From Vitrella brassicaformis (taxonomy: Eukaryota > Sar > Vitrellaceae): a stretch of DNA of 64,000 nucleotides. Where the stretch lies: NCBI GenBank assembly GCA_001179505.1, contig CDMY01000688.1, positions 231,376 to 295,375 of the forward strand. The letters are read 5' to 3'. A model generated the notes under the pieces. It was not told the origin of the DNA. It saw nothing but the letters and a program-made list of their open reading frames with translations, and searched no databases. A program made the translations under genes and the position numbers. Position 1 is the stretch's first letter, and every line of letters starts with the position of its first letter. Below, piece after piece: positions 42,604-54,696 of the stretch.

Positions 42604-45482
42604 CTAGGCGAGTTTGGTGGACCGATGCACACGTGCCCGAATGCCCTGATTAACACAGATGAATGACAGACACACCAAAGCAAACAAACATGCTTGTCGT
42701 CAGTCATTTGAGCAGTTAGTTAAACTGTGCTGTCGGGTCGGTTGGCATACCGTTTCCTCTCCCGCGTAAGTGCCGTCGGCAGCACCCTCCTGCATCGCAC
42801 GGACCTGACCCTGCACACAACACACAACACACAACAGTCAGTAGGGCAAGCGCACCAACGTGGCTCTTTCTGGTGGGCTTGTTGGTCATTCATTCATCTG
42901 TGAGTACTCAGAGTGGTCAATCATATCATTGACTGACCTTTCTGCGTTTGAGCGCCTGGTCGTATTTGTATCGGTGTTTGACGCGGGCGTTGCCCTCGAT
43001 CTTCTTCCGCTTGCGAGTGAGACCCTTGTTCTTCATTATCTGATACGTCGTACCTGCAGCCATCGATGTGCGCGTGGACACGCACACACATGCAGCAGAT
43101 CTGCATGCCTATCTGTCTGCTCGCCTTGCGTACCTCTCTTGCCCTGTGAGGTCTCCTCGACGGCATTGATGTGCTGCAGTGACCTCTCCTTGAGCAGCTC
43201 CTTCTTGTGCACTTTCTTGGCCTTGTTGGCCCTCATCTGCTGAGCAATGATGTCGGCCACGTTGCCCCCCTCCTCCTCCATCTCATCCTCGCCGTCGTCG
43301 CCATCGCCCATCCCCACATCGACCTCGTCGGCGAACATCTGATAGATCCATCCACCCATCCATCCATCCATCCATGTGTGATGTGACGCGTGCTCACTCA
43401 CCTGTGTGTCGGGGGTCTTGTTGTTCTGAGCCGATGTGCCACCATTGCGTTGCTGGAGCAGGAGGTCCATGGCTGACGCCTTGTCGGCCCTCTTGCGTCG
43501 CTCCTTGAAGGCCACATTCTCGTCAGCGCTTTTCTGCACCTTGCTGCGGTCAAGAGAACCCTTCGCCTGCACACGCGTTGGCATAGGCAGAGACACACAT
43601 GGATGAGTGCACGGCACGGACGATCGGGCGTCGGCGTGTTTGCCTGTCGGGCGATGTTGAGGTACTGGGCCAGGGTTGGTTTCTTGCCGAACTTGGGCAT
43701 GAGAGAGGGGTCATCTAGGTCGCCGTCGAGACCCTCAGTAGAGAACCTGGCCATCTCTTGCTCCGTTGGCTCGCGTGTCAGGTCCGGCTCTCTCGTCGAT
43801 GGCAGATGCTCTTCGTCATTGGACAACGGCACCTGGATGGATCAAATTCGGCACAGACAGGTCAGCTGGTGGATGAGCTGAGGCTCTGTTCTCTCTGTGT
43901 GGACGGACGCCTGGCTGACCTCTTTTGTGGCCATCCTGCGCATGGCAGCCGCCACTATCTCACTCCGTTTCAACACACGAGGACCGTTGGCAGCCTGCCT
44001 CACGACACCACAGCACAGAATAGCATCGGTGGCACCCATCGTCCCTCCCCGAGGTACACAAGCCTCTTTCGTCCATGCGCACCCACACCCACCTTCGACG
44101 CGTTTGTCTCCCTCTGCGCCTTCCTGTCCGCTTCTCGCTTCTCGATGCTCTGTTGGCCATCATCATTGCCGCGCTTCTTGCCCGTTGCTGCTATCCTGAG
44201 CAGCGTGCTGATGTCCTTGTTCATGGCGTCGCCGCCCATCTTGCTGAGCTCTTCATCGAGCGTCCGCAGCTGCACCAGCCGCTCCACGACAGGGTGCTCC
44301 GTGATGCTCCTGCCCTCGCCCTTCATGGCCAAGTAATAGCAGAAGTGCAGGTGGTAACTCAGCAGCACCTGCGTCCACAACTCGATCAACTGCCGACCCT
44401 GAATGAACATACAACACGCACACAAGAAGCATCAGACACACACCAGCGGATGGATGTGGATGCGCACAGCTGACCTCGTGTGTGACAAGGGCAGGGTTAG
44501 CTCGGATGGCGTCCATGGCTGGCAGGAGGGTCGTCTGCAGGAGGTGAATCTTGTGCTTGAAGTCGGTGAGCAGGCCGACCATCTCGGGGTGCTCCTCCCG
44601 CACCAGCCGCCTCTTCTCGGCCACCGAAAGGCTCGCCACGTCCTTGCGGATGCGCTCCACGGACAGACCTCCACTCAGGTGCATCCCCGACGCAAGAGCC
44701 TCAAGCTCCTGAAAAAGACCAAACCACGCGGAAGGAAGGCAGATTGATGCACAAACAAGTGAGTGCAAAGCGGTGCGGACGGCCACGTGTTCACGTTTTG
44801 GACAGATTGTGCGAGGTTCTTCTCCTCGGCTTCATCTGGGAGCTCCCCGCCGGCCATCTCCTTGGCGAGAAGGTCCAGCTGGCCCGTCCCGATGTCCAAG
44901 ACCTGACTCATCTTGGCGGCCCGCTGCTTCTGGATGAGCCTGGCCTCCTCCAGAGCACCCGCCTCGTCACTCTCCTCGTCGGACTCGTCGACGCCTTCGT
45001 GATCCAGCCCCTCGTCGTAGAAATCGCGTGCCTTGCGGCCCCAGGCTGCGCGGGGAGCCGTCCCGCTGTCGTCTTCATCCTCTTCCTGGTCTTCACCCTC
45101 GTCAAACGCATCGTCGCCGGCAAACTCCGCCTCTCGTTCTCGCTCGGCGAGCTCCCTGAGTTTGCGGGTGTCCTCGTCTTCATCCTCCTCTGCTATCAGG
45201 CCCATCAGGGCATCCATCGCGTGGGCGTACTCATCTGAACACAGTCGACCAGCCGAGAAGCACATGCTGATGTGAGCATGTGTATCATGTGTGAGAGATC
45301 TTTCTCAGCTGCGTACCTTCTCCGGCGTCCTTCGGATGAGTGTCATCGTAGATCTTCAGGCCCTCCTCCGCTGCCGCTTGACGCCTCTGGTAGTGCGCGT
45401 CCACCTCTCCAAGTCCGTACTTCTCGATGCCTGACGACGATGCCCCTCCTCTGCCACGCTTCGCCTTCGCTGATCTCTTCAT
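42604..45482 (-). CDS. UTP3: Sas10/Utp3 small-subunit processome protein
   Basis: The protein acts in the nucleolus in 18S rRNA processing as part of the U3 processome. ATG at 45480-45482, stop at 42604-42606. The N-terminus is basic (MKRSAKAKRGRGGASSSGIE). It is followed by an acidic stretch (EEDEDEDTRKLRELAERERE, then EDQEEDEDDSG), then the Sas10/Utp3/C1D domain: HPEMVGLLTDFKHKIHLLQT, then LWTQVLLSYHLHFCYYLAMK and HPVVERLVQLRTLDEELSKM. The C-terminal Sas10 block is NKGLTRKRKKIEGNARVKHR, then YKYDQALKRRK, VRAMQEGAADGTYAGEET and a 14-codon last exon at 42604-42645, GIRARVHRSTKLA. That tiny exon restores the GEATGIRT...KL ending of the family and was found by matching phase and motif. All family blocks are present, so the gene looks intact. 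Confidence 0.88.
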
Positions 45483-45594
45483 CGCTTCTGTTCTGTGAAT
45501 CAACAGCTGCCTCTTTCTTCCGTCTTTCCTTCTCCGATGCGAGCTAAACCTGCAGATGTTCTCGACGATTGACTCTCTTCATTCGCTCAGCGCC
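45483..45594. promoter_or_regulatory. Very short head-to-head promoter region
   Basis: Only 73-112 bases separate the UTP3 start from the start of the next gene, depending on which ATG is used (45556 or 45595). CTCTTTC-type pyrimidine blocks are the only visible feature. Confidence 0.4.
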
Positions 45595-48500
45595 ATGATG
45601 GCTCGCCTCGACCTGTGCTTCTTCAGCCTTGTCAGTCTGGTGGCTCTTTCACCCGGCAAATGTGGACAAACGCTCCCCGACAGGATCAATCGGCTTTCCA
45701 ATCCCCTCCACAGCGTTCGAGATGCAGCCCGAATGATAAAGAGGCTGGCCAGCGTGAAGAAGAAACCTTCTGAGATCCTCCAAGCACCTGGTGAAGGATC
45801 GGGGCCCGTGCGTCGGCTGATGCGAAACCAGATGCGTGATCATGCAACGCGCCGAGCGGTCGATTCGGTGGGCAGGGCTCTCATGGGTCCAGGGCTGTCA
45901 GCCAATGGGCGGCTGCTTGGAGAGAAGAGGACAGGCAGCCGCCTCAGGGCATTCATCACCGGCAGCGAAGAAGATCTAAGGCAGCTACAGGCAGACGGCA
46001 GCACCAGCACTGAGTCTCCGCCGAAGGGCGATTGCCCAAGCCCCTGCATGGCCCACCCCATCGATGACCACTGCGTGCCCAACGCGACCGCCTTTCAGGA
46101 CGACATTGACGCACTGACGGACGACGCAGTGAAAGGCGTTCTGGAAAGGATTGCCAAGTGCCGGGATGCCACGTCTCGAAGCGCACATGGCAATTGGTGC
46201 GGGCCTGACACATCGGACGACTGCGAATGGAACGAAGAAAACGCAGTGTGCGACCCGAAGGGCAACATCTTGGTAGTCACATACACAGCATGTCTCGGAT
46301 TCTTGACATTTGTTCACCTACAGGTGCCTTTCTTCGGCCTTCCCTCATGTTGCCCGACCATTGACTGCCCCATCCATGGTGAGGGCGACCAAGCGGAATG
46401 CGAGGGAATCGACGGATGCAAATGCGTCCATGGTGACCAGGGAAGCAGCATGGGGCGTGCATGGCCAACTGGACTGCGGCCTATGAGGAGAAGCTTGTGG
46501 GCGTGAATGAGATGTGCAGACAATTTGCGCCCATATGGTCATGCGAGAGGCTGACGAGGGACGAATGCGACAAGGACTCGAGTAAGGAAACAAAGATGGT
46601 GGTCACTTGCGCGGTAGCGAAGCCTGTGTTTCTGCTTGCAGATTGTGCCTACGAGTCGTGGTTAGGATGTAAAGTGAAGAGTGCCCTTGAAGACGAGCTG
46701 AACGACATTCTGAAGGGCGCCCGCGATCTGTCGATCTGCGGCCCCCTTGTCCGCTGCCACAGCATCGGCTTTTCCAAGCAATACCAGTGCGAGGCTGATC
46801 TGGCCTGCGTGTGGACCAAGCTGGACAACGACCCGGGCGATATGGGTTTCTGTCACGCGCATCCCGCCGTCACTGTCGCCAATCCTGATCTTGTCAGCCT
46901 CGAGACTGAGAAATGTAAAGCGAAGCTTGGGTTTCACGTCGTCCCATGGCGATGCGGGAGAGAGCACATCTTTGCAAACGACAACGGGAAGACGTGCTTC
47001 GAGAATGGGGCGTGCACCTTGGTTTGTCCCGAATGGGGAGAGACCAGATGTGACAGCAATTGTAGGCCATTATGGACACAGCTGTATGCAATGCTATGCA
47101 TTCTTCATGTGTTCATACTGTACATTGTGCACATGCAGATTACTTCCTTCTCGACACGGTAATTGGTCAAGAATTGCCGGCTGCATGTGAGAGAACAAAG
47201 AGACACAAGGACATGACAGCCTCACATGTGAGACACAATGTCAATTTCAGCTGATCTTGTCGACCGAATGGATGAATGCTTCGCTGTCGGGGACAAGATG
47301 TATGTGTACAACGGTGAGGTGACAGCCGAGGGTTGGTCCGAGCACGGCTCTGCGATCCGCGACAAGTGCCCCAACATCATCGACCCGACCACACTCACCG
47401 TCAACAAGGCCGTCGATCCCGTCAGTGAAACTATCGCACTCGCACAGACCGCTGCCGCATTCCAGCCGCCCAGCAAATGCAGCCCGAGTGACGGCTGCAG
47501 GGTCACACAGACTGGCGCGTGTGTGCCCGACTCTGCGAAATTGTCGTCACGCATTGATGCACTCGCGGACGAAGAGAAGGCCTTCCTGCAGAAAGAGTTG
47601 GACTGCATTGAGCTGGGGGAGTCGGCGTGCACTGGCGACTGCGAGTGGGACAAGAATGACCAACTCTGCCAGCTCTCTGTCAAGGTCGCAATCAAGCTGG
47701 TGAGCTCGAGATAGACGATATTAACGCCAATCCAAAGTGCTCTTGTCGTTTTCTCGTCAGGTGTTTGGGGTCGATAGCTGTGGCAAGGCATTTGACTGCG
47801 GCCTTTCCATTACACAAGAGGAGTGCAACGGAGACGAAGCATGCTATTGGGACGAGAGGAAGGCCGAGTGTCTCGTAAAATGGAGTTTCATTCGAGACAT
47901 CTCTATCGGCACTGAAGACGAATGCACGGTTAGACATGACATGCATTCACGCAGAGCTTCCCGGTTGCAGACACATGTCATTTTGTATGTGACTCAGAAG
48001 TACAAGCCACTCATTGAATGCGGCGGGCTGACACCCGATGAATGCAAAACGGCTGACTGTAAGAAGCACAGTCGGTGAGAACGAAGCCTTGAACTTACTA
48101 TTCTACTTGTTGATCAGATTGCGAGTACCGTGAAGAGGGTGATGGCAATTGGAGCTGTGATAAATAGGAGGCGGTTTATGAGCCCCTCTACAGGGAGTTC
48201 AGAAAGGAAAAAGCGGAGGACCTGTTCAAGTGTGGTCCGAACATTCGGTGCCCCTCGATGGACTACGAAAGGGTCAGCAACTAGTTCTGTCTCAGTGCCG
48301 AGGAAGCTACGTTTCCCGGCTCCCTCTTCTTTGGGTACAGAGCTTGTGCAATCGCGACCAAGGATGCTTTCACTCTGGAGGGGCCTGCGGCAAATGCAAT
48401 CCAAACCCGATGGTAAGCATCCGCGAAAAGACATCAAGCGTCAGTCACAATTGGTCACCCGGCTGGCTTCGTTCAGGCGTTGTTCGGCCATCCAGATCTT

Positions 48501-49252
48501 TTCGATGTGTCGAATGAAGCCTGCAGTCGTCTGCTGGGTGCATTCATTATGCCTTTTCTTTGCTACACAGAGGTGCGAGAACAAAGAAGCGTCTCTCTCC
48601 TATCGGGCATGACGTGTTCTATGTCTCCATCTGTCTCAGCATCTGAAAGCTCGTGATGACGGCGAGACATGCCTGCACAATTCAGCATGTCAGCTATGGT
48701 GCCACACAGAAGGGAAAGAGCTGGAGTGCCACGGCAACGGTGAGCAGAACCGTCGATCGGCACGAGACATATGGTTGACGTCTTGCCATTTCTTGCTGTC
48801 AGAGGAAAAGCTGCAGGACGAGATATTGCCCTTCAGCAAAGATGCGAGTAAGCTCTCCCACACACCATGGCCCTATGGATGCACATTGGTGGGCGTCTGA
48901 TGCAGGGGACCTGCAAGCCGAGATGGAGAGGTGCCTCGATGTATATGACGATACTGCCGATGAGGAAGTAAAACAAGGCATCCTCCTCAACGACAACTAC
49001 GCTGAGGCGAAGGATGTTTGCGGCATAGTCGCCGACCCAGGGACAATCACGCCGGACTCTGACTACGAACAGGCGCTTTCCAGGGCCATGATGGCGGCCT
49101 CCGAAGCTGGCGAGTATCAACCTTCGCCTGCCTCTCTGCAGTGTGAGGCACAGATCGCCGCAGAAGCCGGGGCAGTTACCGCAGGACGGGATCTTGCTGC
49201 CCTTCATCTTGGTATTGCTGTGCTTTTCCTTTCGGTGTTTGTGGTGGCGTGA
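45595..49252 (+). CDS. Secreted cysteine-rich surface protein, paralogue A (frame breaks)
   Basis: The start at 45595 (MMARLDLCFFSLVSLVALSP) is preferred over 45556 because paralogue B begins MMARVVLFGLLALAAF at the matching place. About fourteen exons follow and encode Cys/Trp units such as DDCEWNEENAVC, LACVWTKLDND, TGDCEWDKNDQLC and EACYWDERKAEC. A conserved central block is AEGWSEHGSAIRDKCPNIID. The C-terminus (AALHLGIAVLFLSVFVVA) is a hydrophobic tail as in GPI-anchored proteins. There are two breaks. Near 46440-46465 the frame must shift between KCVHGDQGSSMG and MANWTAAYEEKL. At 48165-48167 an in-frame TAG interrupts an exon that is open in B. The gene may be a decaying copy or have unusual splicing there. 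No family known to me matches; the units loosely resemble PSI-type cysteine folds. A cell-surface or wall role is inference. Confidence 0.6.
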
Positions 49253-49299
49253 GGATTTCTTGTGCCGTGAGACTTGTTGTGGATATGCAGTGTGTCATT

Positions 49300-49333
49300 T
49301 GTCAGTGAGGCTCGGCGCCGAGCCTCACTGACA
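49300..49333. other. Perfect 34-base palindrome between the paralogues
   Basis: Arms TGTCAGTGAGGCTCGGC and GCCGAGCCTCACTGACA meet with no spacer. It lies 48 bases after the stop of paralogue A and 164 before the start of paralogue B. Confidence 0.85.
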
Positions 49334-49497
49334 CCATTTAGCGTGAGACACGAACAGCTTCAACTATGGTTTCAAATTGTCGCCGTGATGTCTCGAGCCA
49401 AGCGACAGATGCAAGATCTGGACGAACGCGGATTAGATCGCAATCTGAAAAATCCGTAATCACCACCACCCCAAAAATCCGTTTGCGATGATGGCGC

Positions 49498-52400
49498 GCG
49501 TCGTGCTCTTCGGCCTCCTTGCCCTCGCGGCCTTCACCACCGTGCGGCCAGACCCCCTCGAACAAGCCATCATCCGTACGCTGCAGAGCAGCGTGTACAG
49601 TCCATCGTCCGATGTTTCTGACCCACTTGCAATCATCCGCAATGTGAGTGCAGTCCTGGTTTAATTGGGCACACTCTACACATTGAATTGCATTTCTTTC
49701 GATGCAGGCAACCAAAGCGGTTCGGGAGGTAGTCAAGAGCAAAATCACTGGCCTGCACCGACGCCGCCTTCACGGCCGTCGGCTATCGGCTTCACGAAGG
49801 GTCCTGATGCCCGACGCAGCCAGGGATGCCCTCGCCCGCATGCGCAATGGGACCCACTTGAAAGAGCTCCTTGACTCCGTGAAGGGAGCGCTGAAGCGGT
49901 CGCCAAATGGCAGACGTCAGCGCCGAAGAATGCAGATGGGACCTCATGGTCCTAATCCGCTGTTCGCCATCCACAACGACACACAGGATGTCAAGGATAT
50001 CATCAAAAGCAGACTGGGGGGGGTGGTGCGGAGATTGCACTCTGACTACCTGCTGGACAGTCTGGACGGCATGAATCTCACGGACGCCGTCAAGGAACAG
50101 ATCAGGAGCACAGTGCCTTTCACAAGGAGGCGGCTGCAGAGCGGCAACGCAACCACCACTGCCCCCACGACCACACCTGCCCCAGCCAGTCCATGCCAAA
50201 GTCCCTGCAAAGCCAACTCTCTCGACGAGTGTGTGCCTGACATGTCCGCCTGGAAGACCGAGATCGAAGCCATCACCGACCCCAGCCTCAGGCGGCTGCT
50301 TAACGACACTGCGTACTGCCGCGAGGGCACATACTCGTGGGGATCCTGTGCCGACAGCACCAAGTGCGAGTTCAACGAGGACGACAAAGGTGTGTCAGAG
50401 TGTAGAGGGTAGAATTCACTCATCATTAACACACGACGTATGAATGGTCTATCTTTGCCGTTTCTGCAGTTTGTGACTGGAATGGGAACCTCTTGACGCC
50501 TCTCCGTCACATGCAGTGCTGCCATTAATTCATGGACCGATCGTGCGGAACTGCAGGAGTGTGTGTGTGTGTGGACGATCGAAGCCAATGCATGTCATTC
50601 ATTTAAGGTCAATGAAACTCATCCAACACTCAATCTGTACACACCACGACGACCCGGTGCGCCGTGGAACTCACCAACACGTGACCACACATCTGAAGAG
50701 CGGGCCACCGTGTTTCACAGACACAAACCAGTGGCCGCATGTCAATCAACCAAGTCTGACTCGTCTCTCGTCTCGTCCATCCATCCACACACAGTGCATA
50801 ACAAGCATCTCCCGGGCGGTGAATTTGCTAGCAAAGAAAAGCACCAGTGTGGATACGTCCAGTACGCATACCAACCCGCTACACATGGTCCACAGCTCAA
50901 TCGAACCCGTCCTCGTCAGCGTCGTCATCAGTAGAATCCCTCCGAATGCAGCTCAGCCCGACATCCACGCACCTGTCGGGTGGGGGGGCTGGTGTCCCGG
51001 GCCGCCTGTGCCGCCACACTAAAGCCTCCCCACGTGGCCCTCTTTCAGTCCGCTCAAAGGTCCGGCTCTTGGGGATGTCGTCCAGGCGATCATTCCCCTT
51101 CAGGCCAAGATCGCCCAGCCCCTCTCTCTCAGCCAGATGCACCAGCACCCGCAGCGTAAAGCCGCACCCTTTCTGGCCGGCCCCGGCCGTGTGGAAGCAC
51201 AGCTCGATGACGTCGACCACCCACTGCACGACTCCAGCCTTGAGAGCCCTCATGGCGCCCGGGTTGAGCACCTGGTCACCCCTTGCAGACAAGGGAATGA
51301 CCGCCTTGATCTCCCGCGCATTGGTCGAGCGGCAGTGAGGTGGGCGAGTGGAGTTGGCCGCCACCCACTTGCCCATCTCACCGTCCCGCTCACGAATCCT
51401 CTTTTTAAGTGTGAAAAGCTCCCATCCGCCGAATGCGAAACCGACCCGAGTAAGTCAGCGTGAAGATGTGGGCATTCTCAATGGATGGAGTGCTGGTTGT
51501 CTCCGCAGGCTGTGAGTGGTCAGGCGATACTTGCCGAGCCAAGCGGCAAATCGCTGACGAACTTGAAGAAAAGCTTGACGATGCCCGGGATCTGTCGATG
51601 TGCGGCCCATTTGTACGCTGCCAGAGCATCGGCTGGTCCCTCGAAGCCACGTGTGTGGCCGACAAGGCGTGCGTCTGGTACACACAGACCGACTGGAATG
51701 GGTGGGGACCCTGTGGCACCAATGAAGTACTGGTGGTGGCCCATCCTGACCTCGTCACACTCGACACCGACAAGTGCAAGGCAAAATTAGGTGACACCGA
51801 CATGTGTGTGCACACGACTGTGCAGCTCTCCATTTGCTGTAGGACTTTACGTCACCCCTGGGGAGTGCGACCGGATCGTATGCATATGCGGGGGATCGAG
51901 ATCGACTAATGTGTCTCCCTCCTTCTCTCTGTCTGTCTGTGGCTGCAGCACGGAAAAGCGGGAGACAACGGAGAGACATGCTATCAGAACGGCGCATGCT
52001 CGCTCGTCTGCGAGGAGTGGGGTGGCTCGAAGCCGAAATGCCAGGCAAACAGTAAGCTGGTCTCTATGTTTGCCTTTCTACACTGCAACACAACTCCTTC
52101 CCTTCTGCTGCTGCGGACTGCGTCAGGCACACGTCTCGTTCACGGGCTCGGGGGCGCTGAATTCTCCGCCGGAGGTAGGTGGAGAAACAGCCACAAGGAC
52201 AGAGACAGACGAGAGACACTCCTTCCTCGGCGTGTGATGATGATGGTCAGCTGCGCTTGTCGAGGAGATGGACCAGTGCTTCGACAGAGACGACCAGGAG
52301 CACGACTACGAAGAGGAGGTGACAGCCGAGGGTTGGTCCGAGCACGGCTCTGCGATCCGCGACAAGTGCCCCAACATCATCGACCCGACCACACTCACTG

Positions 52401-54393
52401 TCGACACTACCGTCGATCCCGTCGCAGTGGCAATTGCATTCGCACAGACGGCCGCAGCTTTCCAGCCGCCCAGCAAGTGCGACCCCAACAATGGCTGCAA
52501 AGTCACACAGACCGGCGCGTGTGTGCCCGACTCGGCCCACTTCGCGGCACAGGTGGAGGCCCTGAGCGATTCAAACGCCAAGGCTTTCTTCATGAAGAGT
52601 CTGGAGTGCAACAACATCGCGAATGAAGCCGACTGTGCGGGGGACTGCGAGTGGGACAGCGACGAGGAGTCCTGCAATCCCACATTGATAACCGCACTGA
52701 ACCTGGTAATAAGTGGGAGAGACAGACACTCATCAACCACTTGTCTGTATGCATGTTTTTCCCGCCAGCTGTACGGTGTGAGCAGCTGTGGCCCTGGGCT
52801 GGACTGCGAGCTGGCCGACACCAATGAGACGTGCAAGGCCAACAGTGCGTGTTGGTGGGACGACAGCGACCAGGTGAGGAGTGGAGAAATCAGAACGGCA
52901 AAAGAAGGCACACTGCAAACCAACACACCAACCACACCTGGTCCCAGGAGTGCCACCTGAGATGGAGCTTCATTCGCGACTCGGTCATCGGCACTGACGC
53001 AATCTGCGAGGTATGTTCGTTGAAGACGCAGAACAAACAAAAACCCATGGACAGATTGAGGACCATCTCTGCTGTGTGTGTATAGAAATACGCTCCTCTC
53101 TACGAGTGCGGCGAGCTGACACCCCAAGAGTGCAAGACGACTCCCTGTAAGTCGTGTCTCTTCACCATGCAGCCACGGAATTTTGATGCATGAATGGCCA
53201 CACATGAGTGCTTACGTACGCAGACTGTCTTTACGAAGAGTACACTTGGGGCGACTGGAACTGTCGTGCGATGGAGAACGTCACCAAGGCGCTCCAGAAA
53301 GAGTTTGACAAGGAGAAGCCCGAGGATCTCCGATTGTGTGGACCGATTGTGAGATGCCCCTCAATGGGCAACGAAAAGGTTACACAGCCAGAAACCGTGT
53401 GTGTCATGGTGCCTCTGCATTGAGTGACTGGACGTTTTATGTATGTATGTATCTACGTATGTATGTATGTATGGTGTGCAGAGTCTGTGCAATCGGGACA
53501 AGGGGTGCTTCCACCTCAGCGAATGGTGCGGCGCCTGCACCACATCGCCACTGGTACCACACACACGAACACATGATGGGCCGCATCCCCGGTCCGTTCG
53601 TTCAGGCACTGCTGGGTCTCCCAAGCGTGTTTGACCTGTCCAACCCCGGCTGCAAGCGCCTCGTGGGCTCCATGATGGTCCCGGGACAATGCGGCATCGA
53701 CGTAAATGACCACTCCTCACTGTCTCTCTGTGAACATCGTGTTTGTATGTCTATTAATGCAGCATTATTTGGCAAATGATGACGGCGAGACATGTCTGAG
53801 CAACCCTGCCTGTACACTGTGGTGCAGCGGATACAGCAACGAGACAGAGTGCCGATCTAACGGTAGACTGTGAGACACATGGATGGATGGATGGATGGAT
53901 GCGTTGATGCCGGTCGTGCTGCATGTCTGCTGGTTGCAGACACGGTCATCTCAGAGAAGGCCCTCGGGCTATCGCAGGCAGCCAGTAAGTACAAACACAC
54001 CGGCACCGATCGACAACAGAGCAACATTCGTGTGCCTGCGCGTCCATGTGTGCAGATGAGCTTGAGAGACAGATGTCCACCTGCCGCGAGGCCTATGACG
54101 AGGACTACTCGCAATGGGGAATGACCGACGCAAAAATGATGGCCGTCAACGGGGCCAACGCCACCGAGCTGGACCGCGCCACGGCCCACTGCGGCACACT
54201 TGCCAGCCCCAACACCATCACGCCGTCGTCTTATGATCAGGTGCTGGCGGCCACGACAAGTGCCGCACAGCAGGCGGGGACGTACCAGCCGACGCCGGAG
54301 TCGCTGCAGTGTGAGGGGCAGCTGGTTGACGGGGCGCGCATGTGGCCGGGCCGCTGCTGGATGGCCATGGTGTCCTTCTCGCGGCATTCGTGA
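49498..54393 (+). CDS. Secreted cysteine-rich surface protein, paralogue B
   Basis: Exon 1 (49498-49643) holds a signal peptide, MMARVVLFGLLALAAFTTVR. Exon 2 (49708-50389) has a Ser/Arg-rich region, then a Thr/Pro linker (TTTAPTTTPAPASPCQSPCK) and DECVPDMSAWKTEIEAITDP. From 51401 onward the exons parallel paralogue A one by one: CEWSGDTCRAKRQIADELEE, AEGWSEHGSAIRDKCPNIID, AGDCEWDSDEESC, ECHLRWSFIRDSVIGTD, SLCNRDKGCFH, LANDDGETCLSNPACTLWC, and a final CREAYDEDYSQWG domain. The stretch 50523-51400 has no counterpart in A. The annotated end (VDGARMWPGRCWMAMVSFSR) is not hydrophobic. Another frame over the same bases gives LLDGHGVLLAAFVTMAFLFF and a stop at 54416, like the tail of A. B therefore appears to have lost its membrane anchor by a one-base change near 54331-54350. 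Confidence 0.6.
50523..51400. other. Segment inserted in paralogue B, with antisense open frame
   Basis: Paralogue A has a continuous exon here, while B has about 870 unrelated bases. The minus strand from 51376 to 50897 is open for 159 codons, with ordinary-looking protein sequence: KAVIPLSARGDQVLNPGAMR, then VVQWVVDVIELCFHTAGAGQ, then LRVLVHLAEREGLGDLGLKG. I recognise no domain. It could be a captured gene fragment or an intron-resident gene. Confidence 0.4.
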
Positions 54394-54416
54394 CAATGGC
54401 CTTCCTCTTCTTCTAG

Positions 54417-54696
54417 ACAGACGACCACTGACCTGTGTGTGTGTGTGTGTGTGTGTGTCCATGGAGGGCGTTGGCCGAAGCGGTTGTGTTGTCGAATTTG
54501 AGGCAAAGCCCTCTCTCTCGTGTGTTGTTGTGTCTCTGCTCTGTGCGTCGATTCAATTCACCCACCTGTCGATCTCGACTCACAGGTGCACATAAATGCT
54601 TACACACGCTAGCTTAATTGACGCATCACGGACAGACACGCAGGCAATATTCACACGCAACCTACCTAACCAGCCGCCCCCCCTCGCTCGGTTAGG
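54417..54696. other. Short convergent intergenic stretch
   Basis: A (TG)n run at about 54436-54458 follows the end of paralogue B; nothing else is recognisable before the stop codon of the transporter on the other strand. Confidence 0.4.
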
